From Halobellus sp. Atlit-31R (lineage in GTDB: Archaea > Halobacteriota > Halobacteria > Halobacteriales > Haloferacaceae): 64,000 nt of DNA. The DNA lies in the NCBI GenBank assembly GCA_003665935.1, contig QPLR01000003.1, positions 186,001-250,000 of the forward strand, given 5' to 3'. Shown piece by piece: positions 18,164-26,369 of this stretch. Position 1 is the first letter of the stretch. Each line of letters starts with the position of its first letter. The notes beneath the pieces are model-generated. The model saw nothing but the letters and a program-made list of their open reading frames with translations, was not told where the DNA came from and did not search any database. The position numbers and the translations under genes were made by a program.

Positions 18164-19546
18164 CTACTCGCGCTTGCCGGCACCGACGGCCGACTCGCCG
18201 ATCGGCTCGTGGCCCTCGATGACCTCGAGGCCGCCGATGTACGGCCGGAGCGCCTCCGGCACGGTCACGGTGCCGTCGTCGTTCTGGTAGTACTCGAGGA
18301 TGGCGACCATCACGCGCGGGATCGCCAGGCCCGAGCCGTTCAGCGTGTGCAGGTAGTCGGCGGCCTCGTGGCGCTCGGGGCGGTAGCGCAGGCCGGCGCG
18401 GCGCGCCTGGAACGCGCCGAAGTTCGAGACCGAGGAGACTTCGAGCCAGCGGCCGCCCTCCTCGGGGCCGTCCGCCATGTCGTCGCCGGGGGCCCAAACC
18501 TCCAGGTCGTACTTCTTCCGCTGGGTGAACCCCAGATCGCCCGTGCACATCTCCAGGATGCGGTACGGGAGCTCGAGGCGGCGGAGGACCTCCTCGGCCT
18601 CGTCGACGAGACCAGCGAAGCGCTCGTCGCTCTCTGCGGGCCGGACGAAGTTCACCATCTCGACTTTGTTGAACTGGTGGACGCGAACGATGCCGCGCGT
18701 CTCGGTTCCGTGTTCGCCCGCCTCGCGCCGGAAGTTCGGCGTGTACGCCTGCAGTTTCAGCGGGAGGTCGTCGTCGAGAAGGATCTCGTCGCGGTACATA
18801 TTCGTCACCGGGACCTCGGCGGTCGGGCAGAGCCACAGGTCGTCGTCGTCCCACGGCTCCTCGTTGCCTGCGCCGATGCGGTAGGCGTCCTCGGTGAACT
18901 TCGGGAACTGGCCGGTGCCGACCATCGAGCGGGAGTTGACCGGGATCGGCGGGAACACGTCGGTGTAGCCCTGTTCGCGGTGGACATCGAGCATGAACTG
19001 CACGAGGGCGTGCTCCAATCGTGCGCCGTCGCCCTTCGTGAAGTAGAAGCCGCCGCCGGTCACCTTCGCGCCGCGCTGGAAGTCTAGGATCTCCAGTTCC
19101 TCGCCGAGATCGTAGTGCGGCACGACCTCCTCGGGGAGGCCGCGCAGGTCGTCGAACCCCTCGCGCCGGCGCTCGACGTTCTCGGCTTCGTCTTCGCCGA
19201 CCGGGACGTCGTCGTCGGGGATCTGCGGGATCTCCAGGAGCGCCGCCTCCAGTCGGGCCTCGAGTTCGTCGGCGCGTTCCTCGACCGTCTCCAGTTCCGT
19301 CTTCAGTTCCTGTGAGCGCTCGATGGCCGCCTGGGCCTCCTCCTCGTCGCCTGCGGCCTTCAGCTCGCCGATCTTCGAGGAGATCTGGTTGCGCTCGTGT
19401 CGCAGGTCGTCGCCGCGCTGTTTGAGCTCCCGCCACTCCTCGTCGACGGCGAGGACGGAGTCGAGATCGACGTCCTCGACGCCTTTCTGTTCCAGTGCCG
19501 CGCGAACCGTCTCCGGGTTCTCGCGGAGGAACTGTCTCCCGATCAT
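18164..19546 (-). CDS. serS: Serine--tRNA ligase
   Basis: A class II aminoacyl-tRNA synthetase of 460 residues from the ATG at 19546. The N-terminal coiled-coil arm (about 25-105) is rich in Glu/Arg heptads. The catalytic core contains motif 2 around NFRREAGEHGTETRGIVRVHQFNKVE and ends with the motif 3 stretch NGSGLAIPRVMVAILE. This is the ordinary bacterial-type SerRS, not the rare methanogen type. The reading frame stays open upstream, but the extra sequence is non-homologous and overlaps the divergent cis-prenyltransferase promoter, so I rejected the longer form. Confidence 0.95.
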   Translation of the reverse strand: MIGRQFLRENPETVRAALEQKGVEDVDLDSVLAVDEEWRELKQRGDDLRHERNQISSKIGELKAAGDEEEAQAAIERSQELKTELETVEERADELEARLEAALLEIPQIPDDDVPVGEDEAENVERRREGFDDLRGLPEEVVPHYDLGEELEILDFQRGAKVTGGGFYFTKGDGARLEHALVQFMLDVHREQGYTDVFPPIPVNSRSMVGTGQFPKFTEDAYRIGAGNEEPWDDDDLWLCPTAEVPVTNMYRDEILLDDDLPLKLQAYTPNFRREAGEHGTETRGIVRVHQFNKVEMVNFVRPAESDERFAGLVDEAEEVLRRLELPYRILEMCTGDLGFTQRKKYDLEVWAPGDDMADGPEEGGRWLEVSSVSNFGAFQARRAGLRYRPERHEAADYLHTLNGSGLAIPRVMVAILEYYQNDDGTVTVPEALRPYIGGLEVIEGHEPIGESAVGAGKRE

Positions 19547-19684
19547 ACCAGTCGCTTCTGCCGGATCCGGCAAAACCGTGTCGCATCCGCCGGCGGCCTC
19601 GCGGCCGTTCGACCCAGTGTACGGCGAAACGCGGGCTGGTGTACAACGAAAAGACACATACCCGAGGACGGAGTGAAGCCAGAT

Positions 19685-20626
19685 ATGTCGAACTGGCTCC
19701 GTCGACGGTTCACCGACGCGTACGAGCGGATGCTCCGCCGACAGCTCGACGTCGCGCCGAGCCACGTCGCGATCATCCAGGACGGAAACCGCCGCTACGC
19801 CCGCGAGCACGGCGAGGACGCCCCCGACGGTCACCGGGAGGGCGCGCAGACGACGGAGCGCGTCCTCGGGTGGTGTGACGACCTCGGGATCGACGAACTG
19901 ACGCTGTACGCCTTCTCGACGGAGAACTTCGAGCGCCCCGACGACGAGCTGGAACCGCTCTTCGATCTGCTCGAGTCGAAGCTCTACGAGTTCGCCGACG
20001 CCGACCGCGTCCACGAGAACGGCGTCCGGATCGGCGCGATCGGAGACGTCGAGGAGCTCCCCGACCGCGTCCGCGAGGCCGTCGCGTACGCCGAGTCGCG
20101 GACGGCCGACTACGACCAGCTACGTCTCAACGTCGCGCTCGCGTACGGCGGGCGCTCGGAACTGCTCGGCGCGGCCAGAGAGGTCGCCCGCGAAGTCGCC
20201 GCCGGCGACCTCGACCCGGCCGACGTCGACGTCGACGCCGTCGAACGGCGGCTCGCGAGGCACACCACCCGCGACGTCGATCTGATCATCCGGACCGGCG
20301 GCGACGAGCGGACCTCGAACTTCCTGCCGTGGCACGCAAACGGCAACGAGGCGGCCGTCTACTTCTGTGCGCCCTACTGGCCGGAGTTCTCGAGAGTCGA
20401 CTTCCTCCGCGGCCTCCGCACTTACGAGTCGCGCGAGCAGTCCTGGCGACAGTCGCGGACGGAACGGGCGGTCGCGCTCCTCCGTGCGGTCACTGAAACC
20501 GAACTCGCGGACGCGCGGGCCGTCGCCACGCGACTCCGGACGCAGTTGCCCTCTGCCGGCGCGCGCGAGGTGTCAGCCGAACTCGAGCGCCAGCACGGCT
20601 CCGAGGCGGCCGAGCGCGCCGACTGA
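19685..20626 (+). CDS. uppS: Cis-prenyltransferase homologue, catalytic-type subunit
   Basis: A 313-residue member of the UppS family. The catalytic motif is intact (QDGNRRYA with Asp33), as are LTLYAFSTENFERP, RLNVALAYGGRSEL and the IPP-binding RTGGDERTSNFLPW. However, after TYESREQSW the protein lacks the C-terminal R-x-G element that completes the active site in homodimeric enzymes such as E. coli UppS (RRFGG), and ends in an unrelated extension of about 60 residues. It should elongate isoprenyl diphosphates with cis units toward the dolichol-type carrier used for S-layer N-glycosylation. The convergent neighbour carries the missing element. Confidence 0.88.
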   Translation: MSNWLRRRFTDAYERMLRRQLDVAPSHVAIIQDGNRRYAREHGEDAPDGHREGAQTTERVLGWCDDLGIDELTLYAFSTENFERPDDELEPLFDLLESKLYEFADADRVHENGVRIGAIGDVEELPDRVREAVAYAESRTADYDQLRLNVALAYGGRSELLGAAREVAREVAAGDLDPADVDVDAVERRLARHTTRDVDLIIRTGGDERTSNFLPWHANGNEAAVYFCAPYWPEFSRVDFLRGLRTYESREQSWRQSRTERAVALLRAVTETELADARAVATRLRTQLPSAGAREVSAELERQHGSEAAERAD

Positions 20627-20658
20627 GGTGCGCTGCGTTTCGCGCAGCCGCTGCGGGA

Positions 20659-21267
20659 TCAGCGACCGAACCGCCGCTGTCTGTTCTGGTAGTCGAGGAC
20701 GGCCCTGAGATGGTCCCGACGGCGGAAGTCCCGCCAGTTCACGTCGGTGAAGTACAGCTCCGAGTAGACCGACTGCCAGATCAGAAAGTCCGAGAGCCGT
20801 TCGGCTCCCGTCTTGATCAGGAGGTCGGGGTCGTCGTCGAAGACGAGTCGGTCCTCGATCTGTTCGGCGTCGACGTCGTCGGGGTCGAGGTGGCCCGCGT
20901 CGACCGATTCCGCGATGCCCTGAACGGCGGCGGCGAACTCGCGTTTGCCGCCGAGCCCGATGTTGATCCGGACGGGCGCGTCGGCGCGCTCGGTGTCGCC
21001 CGGCCTGCGGACCGCGACGGGACGCGGCGAGTCGACGGTGCGCAGTTCGCGTTCCAGCGTCGGGACGACCGCCTCGTCGAGGACGCTCACCGAGATCGTG
21101 ACGCGCGCTGCGCCGTACTCGAAGGCCCAGCCCAGAAACTCCGAGAGCGTCTCGTAGGCGCCCTGTTCGAGCAGGTCGCGCTCGGTGATCACGACGGCGA
21201 CGTGTGCGGGGGGATCGGCCTCGTGGAGGCGGTGACGGAGGGCGAGATAGCGGTCGTACAGTCCCAC
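20659..21267 (-). CDS. Non-catalytic cis-prenyltransferase homologue (NgBR/Nus1-like subunit)
   Basis: From the GTG at 21267 this is a 202-residue UppS-fold protein. The catalytic D-G-N of the family is replaced: the segment aligned with it reads [10 protein letters not shown], putting Thr28 where the catalytic Asp should be. The C-terminal half is still well conserved ([27 protein letters not shown]) and ends NRQRRFGR, which contains the R-x-G element at 199-201. This combination is that of the regulatory subunit in heteromeric cis-prenyltransferases. An upstream extension of the frame has no homology and is rejected. It converges on the catalytic-type gene across 32 nt. Confidence 0.85.
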   Translation of the reverse strand: MGLYDRYLALRHRLHEADPPAHVAVVITERDLLEQGAYETLSEFLGWAFEYGAARVTISVSVLDEAVVPTLERELRTVDSPRPVAVRRPGDTERADAPVRINIGLGGKREFAAAVQGIAESVDAGHLDPDDVDAEQIEDRLVFDDDPDLLIKTGAERLSDFLIWQSVYSELYFTDVNWRDFRRRDHLRAVLDYQNRQRRFGR

Positions 21268-21342
21268 GCGAGAGCGTGGGCTCTCGACCGGTATATGCCT
21301 CCGGGTTCGCGCGCTCGCCGGGCGACGTAACGTTGGCAATTA

Positions 21343-21371
21343 ATGATGTTTGAGAAACCGCTATGATGTTT
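21343..21371. repeat. Direct repeat ATGATGTTT with 20-bp spacing in an AT-rich intergenic region
   Basis: ATGATGTTT occurs at 21343-21351 and 21363-21371, both followed by a G/A-A-G, exactly 20 bp apart (two helical turns). It lies in the 211-nt divergent intergenic region between the cis-prenyltransferase subunit and the channel-like gene. The region is conspicuously AT-rich for this genome, and the second copy overlaps a TTTAAG that could be a TATA element for the plus-strand gene. It is a candidate regulator-binding site, with no known match. Confidence 0.4.
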
Positions 21372-21478
21372 AAGTGTAGACAGTGGATTGCGGATTGCTC
21401 GCGGAAGCAAATACGAATGCGACAGAAAGTGAATCTATGTGACTCTGTGCGGAGTGAGATGCGGGGTGCGTCTGCGCG

Positions 21479-22225
21479 ATGAACCACCCGCTTCGGGAGG
21501 TGCTGGAGCGACCGCTGCTTCGGTATCTACTGCGACCGGTCGCGGCGTTCGGCGGAGTCGTCGCCGTCGGGGTCGCCGGTTTCAGTTCCCTCGGCGGCGT
21601 CGGCATCGTCGACGCGCTCTTCTGGCTTCTCGATCCGACGAGTATCGAACTGCACTTTCGTGCACACGAGGGGCCGGAGACCCTCGTGAAAGGGTACGCG
21701 GTCGTCGTGCTGTCAGGCCTCGTCATCGCCGGCCTCTGGATCGGCGAGACGGTCTTTTCGGCCGCGTTCGGCGGACAGATCCAGACGGAGTTGAAAGAGA
21801 TGCAGATCGAACGGACGGTCGACGAGTTGCAGGGACACACCATCATCTGCGGGTACGGAACGTTCGGGATGACGGTCGCACAGACGCTGCAGGACGCCGA
21901 GACGGACGTCGTCGTGATCGAGCAGGAGGACGCGCCGTTCCAGCGGGCGCTCGACGACGAGATGCTCGTGATTCAGGGCGACGCGCGGCGCGAGGAGACG
22001 CTGACCGACGCCGGCGTCAAACAGGCGTCGACGGTCGTCGGCGCGATCGACGACTCGAACGCGAACATCCAGATCGCGATGGCCGCGAGCCAGATCGCGC
22101 CGACCGTGCGGCTCGTCGTCCGGGTCGGCGACGAGATGTACGAACCGCTCGCGCGCCGGGCCGGGGCCGACGAGGTCATCATCCCGGAGATCGCGAGCGC
22201 AGAGCAGGTGACAGAGACGCTGTAG
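21479..22225 (+). CDS. Two-helix channel-like protein with TrkA-N (RCK) domain and atypical pore
   Basis: A 248-residue protein with two membrane helices (about 22-50 and 72-97) followed by an RCK/TrkA-N Rossmann domain (IICGYGTFGMTV at about 122-133, then a nucleotide-binding VVVIEQED). The architecture is that of a two-helix K+ channel. But the segment between the helices reads ALFWLLDPTSIELHF instead of a TVGYGD filter, so K+ selectivity cannot be assumed. It may be a divergent channel or a sensor that kept the scaffold. No TrkA-C domain is visible. The downstream DUF92 gene has its own promoter. Confidence 0.75.
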   Translation: MNHPLREVLERPLLRYLLRPVAAFGGVVAVGVAGFSSLGGVGIVDALFWLLDPTSIELHFRAHEGPETLVKGYAVVVLSGLVIAGLWIGETVFSAAFGGQIQTELKEMQIERTVDELQGHTIICGYGTFGMTVAQTLQDAETDVVVIEQEDAPFQRALDDEMLVIQGDARREETLTDAGVKQASTVVGAIDDSNANIQIAMAASQIAPTVRLVVRVGDEMYEPLARRAGADEVIIPEIASAEQVTETL

Positions 22226-22316
22226 AGACCGCTGTGACACCGGCAGACGGCGACGTCGACGCGGTACGACACCCGATGTCGGGAGGGTTAAGTGCGCGTC
22301 GGGGGTATCCGGGGGT

Positions 22317-23621
22317 GTGCAATCGACGCTCCGGCGGGCGAGCGGGTTCGCCCTGGTGGGGACGATGGCGGTGGCCGCGCCGGTACTGGGCCGGGCGGCG
22401 TTCGTCCCGTTCGCCGCCGTCGCGCTCTTCGCGGCGTTCGTAGTCACGGACGGGCCGCTGTTCGATCTGTTCGCGCGCCCCAGCGACCGGCGTGAGGGCC
22501 GCCTGAACGGACTCACCGGGTTCGCGCTGGCGGCGGCCGGCCTCGCGATTCTCGCGACGGAGATCGGGCTGCCGATGTCGCTGTTCGTCACGGCCGTGTT
22601 CGTGCTCGCGTACGGGAACCTCGGCAAGCGACTCGTCGCCGAAACCTCCGACGAACCGTTCCTCGGCGTCGCGGGGTTCGCGGTCGGCGGAAGTCTCGCC
22701 GGCGTCGCCGGACAGGCCGCGGTCGCGTCGCTGACGGCCGCGCCCGTGGTCCCGCCGCGGTTCACCTTCCTCGCGGTCGCCGCGTCGCTCGTCGCGGCGC
22801 TCTTCCGCGAGATGCTCTTCGAGCGCGACGACCCGCTGGTGATGCTCTCGACCGGGATGCTGCTGTGGCTGTTCGACGCGCTCGCGGTCTCGGTCGGGAC
22901 CGTCGACGTCGCGGCCGCGCTCGCCGTCACGGTGCTCCTCGGCTACGCCTCCTACGCGCTCGGCGCGGCCTCCGTCGCCGGGATGCTCTCCGGCGTCCTC
23001 CTGGGGCTTCTGGTCATCGTCTTCGGCGGCTTCGGCTGGTTCGCCGTCCTCATCAGTTTCTTCGGGATCGGCGCGCTGTCGACGAAGTTCAAGTACGACG
23101 AGAAACAGCGCCGCGGCGTCGCAGAGGAGAACGAGGGCGCGCGCGGCACCAGCAACGTCCTCGGCAACGCGACCGTCGCGCTCGTCTGCGTGATCGGGTT
23201 CGCCGCCAGCCGGTCGCTGCCCGTCGACGGCGCGCTCTTTCAGTTCGCCTTCGCCGGGTCGATGGCGGCGGCGCTGAGCGACACGCTCTCCTCCGAGATC
23301 GGCGGTCTCTACGACGACCCGCGGCTGATCACGACGTTCGAGCCCGTCTCGCCCGGCACTGACGGCGGTGTGACCTGGCAGGGCGGCCTGTTCGGCCTCC
23401 TGGGGGCAGCCGTCGTCGGCAGTGTCGCGCTCGCGCTCCTCCCGGGAGTGTCGCCGCTCGGGGCGGCCGTCGTCACGATCGGCGGCTTCCTCGGGATGAC
23501 GGCCGACAGCGTGCTCGGTGCGACCGTCGAGGGGCCGAAGTTCGGCAACGAGGCGGTCAACTTCGCGGCGACGCTCGTGGGCGCGGTCGTCAGTACGCTC
23601 GCCGCGTTCGTGCTGTTCTGA
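22317..23621 (+). CDS. DUF92 membrane protein (VTE6 / polyprenyl-phosphate kinase-like)
   Basis: A 434-residue polytopic protein. The C-terminal about 230 residues are DUF92. Signatures are LISFFGIGALSTKFKYDEK, then GTSNVLGNA, then LSDTLSSEIGGLYD and GTDGGVTWQG. The N-terminal 190 residues add further helices, giving about a dozen. The characterised plant relative VTE6 phosphorylates phytyl-phosphate to phytyl-diphosphate. I infer that the archaeal protein may phosphorylate a polyprenyl phosphate in isoprenoid recycling, which would suit the two cis-prenyltransferase genes just upstream. The start is GTG, with GGTTAAG about 27 nt upstream. Only 1 nt separates its stop from the next gene. Confidence 0.85.
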   Translation: MQSTLRRASGFALVGTMAVAAPVLGRAAFVPFAAVALFAAFVVTDGPLFDLFARPSDRREGRLNGLTGFALAAAGLAILATEIGLPMSLFVTAVFVLAYGNLGKRLVAETSDEPFLGVAGFAVGGSLAGVAGQAAVASLTAAPVVPPRFTFLAVAASLVAALFREMLFERDDPLVMLSTGMLLWLFDALAVSVGTVDVAAALAVTVLLGYASYALGAASVAGMLSGVLLGLLVIVFGGFGWFAVLISFFGIGALSTKFKYDEKQRRGVAEENEGARGTSNVLGNATVALVCVIGFAASRSLPVDGALFQFAFAGSMAAALSDTLSSEIGGLYDDPRLITTFEPVSPGTDGGVTWQGGLFGLLGAAVVGSVALALLPGVSPLGAAVVTIGGFLGMTADSVLGATVEGPKFGNEAVNFAATLVGAVVSTLAAFVLF

Positions 23622-23622
23622 C

Positions 23623-24054
23623 GTGATCCGACCCGTACGGGCCGACGAGCGGTCGGCGCTCGCGACGCTGCAATCGTACCTCGATGCGCCCGTACCCGAA
23701 CTCCTCGCGTCCGTCGGGACCGTCGGCAGCTGCCTCGTCAGCGTCGACGACGCGGATCGGCCCGTCGGCTACGTACTCGCGGTCGGCGGCAGCGACACCC
23801 ATCTCGCGGAACTGGTTGTCCACCCCGACTACCGCCGGGAGGGGCGCGCACGAGCGCTTTTGCGAGCGGTGATCGACCGCGCGGAGCCCGGAACGCGGGT
23901 GACGCTCGTCGTCGCCGTCGACAACAGCCCGGCGCGCTCGCTGTACGAGTCGGTCGGGTTCAACACAGTCGAGCGCCGGCCCGGCTTCTACGCGGACGAT
24001 CCTGGCGCGTCGGACGACGCCGTCGTCTACGCGTACGAGATCGAGAGCGACTGA
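23623..24054 (+). CDS. GNAT acetyltransferase, RimI-like
   Basis: A 143-residue GNAT protein beginning with a GTG right after the DUF92 stop, so the two are coupled. The acetyl-CoA-binding motif A is LVVHPDYRREGRARALLRA. The C-terminal motif NSPARSLYESVGF is typical of RimI/Rim-type N-terminal protein acetyltransferases. N-terminal acetylation is abundant in haloarchaea, so a ribosomal or general protein N-acetyltransferase role is likely; the substrate is unknown. It converges on dnaG. Confidence 0.85.
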   Translation: MIRPVRADERSALATLQSYLDAPVPELLASVGTVGSCLVSVDDADRPVGYVLAVGGSDTHLAELVVHPDYRREGRARALLRAVIDRAEPGTRVTLVVAVDNSPARSLYESVGFNTVERRPGFYADDPGASDDAVVYAYEIESD

Positions 24055-24078
24055 GCGAAGCGAAGAGCCTTCAGCGGG

Positions 24079-25785
24079 TCAGCTCGCGACCGAGTTCGCC
24101 AGCTGATCGGCTTCCAGCAGCCGCACGCCGACCGGTTTCTTGACGAACTCCCCGGTCGAGGCGGCGACCGCGTGGTCGACGCCGCGCTGGGCGGCGACGT
24201 CTAAGAGCCGCTGCGTGAACTCCCCGTCGACGATCGCCGCGTACGGGACGGGGTCGGCGTCGGCGATCGCGTCGAACGCCTCGTCTGCGGAGTGTTCGGA
24301 GACCGTGACGAGGTCCGCGTCGAGCAGGCGGATCGTCCCGCGCTGCTCGTCGATGACCTCGCGGACGTGATCTCTGAGCGACTTCGGCCGTGCCGACTCC
24401 TCGCTCTCGGATTCGGCCGCGTCTCCGGTCTCGGATTCTGCCGCGTCTCCGGTCTCGGATTCTGCCGCGTCTCCGGTCTCGGATTCGGCCGCGTCTCCGG
24501 TCTCGGGTTCGGTCGCGTCCCCGGTCTCGGCGCCGGTCGCATCCTTACTCTCGGATTCGGCTACCCGCGGCTCCGCCGAGTCGGTCGGTCCTTCGGCGGG
24601 TTCGTCGCCCTCGGCTTCCGGCTCCGGCTCCAGCTCCTCGATCGCGTCGCTCTCGGTCGTCGCCGACGCCGAGGCGTCAGCGGTCGCCTCCGGCGCGGTT
24701 GTAGTAGCGTCGTCGTCCGGCTCGCCGATCGGTCCGGTCGGCGTACACCGCCTCGGTCGGTCGTTTTCGAGCGACGCGCCGGAGCGGTCGGCGTCGGCGC
24801 TCGCTGCGCCGTCCGCGGCGACGTCGGTCGTCCGTTCGGCATCAGCAGACCCGGAGGCTGGGGCCGCCGACTCAGTCGTCGGCGACCCCTGGCGAGGGTC
24901 CGGTCGCTCACCGTCGGAACTCGCCGCGGCGTCGGTGTCGGCACCGGCGTCGCCTGCGGCTGACTCCTCCAGCGCCCCCTCTAGCTCGAAGGACTCGATC
25001 GGGGCCTTGTCGCGAAGCGCCGCGAACACCTCGCCGCGCTTGAGGTCCTCGACCGAGCGGCCCTCCGGCGCGAACGCGACGTGGTCGACGTCGCCCACCT
25101 GCAGCAGTTCGCGGAGAATGAGCCTGCCGCCGCGGTCCCCGTCGAAGAAGGCGGTGGTGGTCCGCCGGCGCGTGAGTTCGGCGACGGCGTCGGGGACGTT
25201 GGTTCCTTCGACCGCGATGGCGTTCTTGATGCCGTAGCCGAGGAGGGTCAGCACGTCCGCGCGGCCCTCGACGACGATGACGGCATCGGAGTCGGCGACG
25301 TGCGGTCCCGCCGGGAGGCCCTCGTACTCGCTTATGTCCTCGATTCGAACGCTCTCTTTGACTTCGTCGAGGATCTCCGTCGAGGACATCACGCTCTCGT
25401 CGAAGGAGTCGGAGAGGAGTTCCTTCGCCCGTTCGACGACTTCGCGGCGCTTCGCCTCCCGAACGTCTTCGATGTCCGTTACTTCGACGGTGGCCCGGCA
25501 GGGACCGACGCGAGTGATCGTCTCGAGGGAGGCGGCGAGGATTGCCGTCTTGACCCGGTCGAGACTGCTCGCGATAGTGACGGTCCCGAAAGACTGCCCG
25601 TTCTCGGAGTCGATTTCGACGTCGATGCGGCCGACTTTAGACGACTGTTGGAGGTCGCGGAGATCCAGATCGTCGCCGAGGAGCCCTTCGGTCTGACCGA
25701 AGATGGCTCCGACGACGTCGGAGCGCTCCACGACGCCGTCGGCGGTGATCGCTGCGTGGATGAGGTATTTTTCGGTGTCTTCCAT
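24079..25785 (-). CDS. dnaG: Archaeal DnaG-type primase/exosome subunit homologue
   Basis: A 568-residue archaeal DnaG. The N-terminal domain (1-165) starts [14 protein letters not shown]. The TOPRIM core has [10 protein letters not shown] with Glu173 and FFDGDRGG with Asp215 and Asp217, all metal ligands. The bacterial zinc domain and helicase-binding domain are absent, as in all archaea. Between about residues 275 and 470 lies a long acidic Ala/Glu/Ser/Thr linker with an 8-residue repeat, and a conserved C-terminal domain follows. In other archaea DnaG is mainly an exosome component. Haloarchaea lack the exosome, so its RNA- or DNA-related role here is open. A CATATTTAAG element (25851-25860) is the likely promoter. 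Confidence 0.93.
   Translation of the reverse strand: MEDTEKYLIHAAITADGVVERSDVVGAIFGQTEGLLGDDLDLRDLQQSSKVGRIDVEIDSENGQSFGTVTIASSLDRVKTAILAASLETITRVGPCRATVEVTDIEDVREAKRREVVERAKELLSDSFDESVMSSTEILDEVKESVRIEDISEYEGLPAGPHVADSDAVIVVEGRADVLTLLGYGIKNAIAVEGTNVPDAVAELTRRRTTTAFFDGDRGGRLILRELLQVGDVDHVAFAPEGRSVEDLKRGEVFAALRDKAPIESFELEGALEESAAGDAGADTDAAASSDGERPDPRQGSPTTESAAPASGSADAERTTDVAADGAASADADRSGASLENDRPRRCTPTGPIGEPDDDATTTAPEATADASASATTESDAIEELEPEPEAEGDEPAEGPTDSAEPRVAESESKDATGAETGDATEPETGDAAESETGDAAESETGDAAESETGDAAESESEESARPKSLRDHVREVIDEQRGTIRLLDADLVTVSEHSADEAFDAIADADPVPYAAIVDGEFTQRLLDVAAQRGVDHAVAASTGEFVKKPVGVRLLEADQLANSVAS
24419..24538. repeat. Five 24-bp in-frame tandem repeats inside dnaG
   Basis: Five 24-bp units starting GCGTCTCCGGTCTCGG run head to tail. 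The first two are identical and later units drift. On the coding strand each encodes eight residues of the type E-S-E-T-G-D-A-A, giving a flexible acidic linker in the middle of DnaG. Copy number should vary between strains, and length polymorphism would keep the frame. Confidence 0.9.
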
Positions 25786-26135
25786 TGGTGAATCCCCCCG
25801 TTGGGGCGGTGTGATGGTGTTGTGAGTGCCATGGGAAACCCGATGACGTCCTTAAATATGGGCGGCTCTCGGCAAATATCTATCGTACCCGAGAAAAACG
25901 CCGCCTCCCAGCAGTCGCGAGCAAGGGACGCGACCCACTGGCTCACACCAGCCGCCGGCGTTGCCCGGCAGGGACGCACGCCGCGAGGTCGGGGATCGAC
26001 GGCGAGGGTCCCGGGTGCGACGGGTCACAGTTATTTTCCCACCGACCGGAAGCTACGAAGAAATTTTTTCTTCATAGTATCGTATCGAATCTCGAAGAAC
26101 AATATTTACATACACTGAGTGGTGAGTTAGATTCG
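25786..26135. other. Longest non-coding interval; dnaG leader, possible small RNA, divergent promoters
   Basis: This 350-nt interval separates divergent dnaG and the DUF3311 gene. On the minus strand it holds the dnaG TATA element (25851-25860) and a leader of about 40 nt with a small CCCC/GGGG hairpin. On the plus strand an AAATATC at 25874-25880 is followed by about 130 nt of G+C-rich, hairpin-prone sequence (for example GTCGCG...CGCGAC near 25914-25934) ending in TTATTTT at 26032-26038. That arrangement would fit a short untranslated transcript, but I cannot match it to a known RNA. Next come a palindrome (26057-26073) and the DUF3311 TATA box AATATTTAC (26101-26109). The one open frame here lacks protein-like composition. 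Confidence 0.5.
26057..26073. repeat. A/T palindrome upstream of the symporter operon
   Basis: GAAGAAATTTTTTCTTC is a perfect inverted repeat of seven-base arms around TTT. It lies about 28 nt before the TATA box AATATTTAC of the DUF3311/symporter operon, and the surroundings are unusually AT-rich. It could be an operator. The T-run could alternatively end any plus-strand transcript coming from the preceding interval. Confidence 0.45.
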
Positions 26136-26369
26136 ATGACGCGACAGAAGAGAGATTATCTGTGGGTTGGCGTGTTCGCAGTGCTCGTAACGTTCGCCAT
26201 CCCGTGGTTCCTCTGGCGCGACGCGGCGACGTGGCTCGGGCTGCCGGTGTGGCTGTGGTGGCACATCGGCTGGATGGGCCTCGCGTCGGTCGCGTTCGCG
26301 CTCTTCGCGCGCGGCGCGTGGGACCGCGGAATGAACGTCGATCCCGAGGAGGTGGGGTTCGATGGCTGA
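26136..26369 (+). CDS. DUF3311 small membrane protein, symporter partner
   Basis: A 77-residue protein with two membrane helices and Trp-rich ends (FAIPWFLW, GLPVWLWWHIGWMG), matching DUF3311. These small proteins usually precede sodium:solute symporters and are thought to be accessory subunits. Here the stop overlaps the start of the symporter gene by 8 nt, which supports translational coupling. The ATG is about 30 nt from the TATA element AATATTTAC. Confidence 0.85.
   Translation: MTRQKRDYLWVGVFAVLVTFAIPWFLWRDAATWLGLPVWLWWHIGWMGLASVAFALFARGAWDRGMNVDPEEVGFDG

Noticed and set aside
19547-20014. Extended N-terminus of serS (about 156 extra residues)
   Set aside because: The extension lacks homology to SerRS, overlaps the divergent cis-prenyltransferase gene start, and the normal SerRS start MIGRQFLREN is present at 19546.
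24419-24538. CRISPR array from tandem repeats in dnaG (and similar arrays at 2541, 34253 and 62983)
   Set aside because: The units are directly adjacent with no spacers, mostly in frame inside proteins, and no cas gene is present.
25880-26040. Box H/ACA guide RNA in the same interval
   Set aside because: ACA trinucleotides and hairpins are present, but I could not build the lower stem, a pocket matching rRNA, or a kink-turn, so the specific class is not claimed.
25801-26118. 105-codon plus-strand open frame in the dnaG/symporter intergenic region
   Set aside because: Its sequence has no protein-like pattern. It crosses the dnaG promoter and an AT-rich palindrome and has no start signals.
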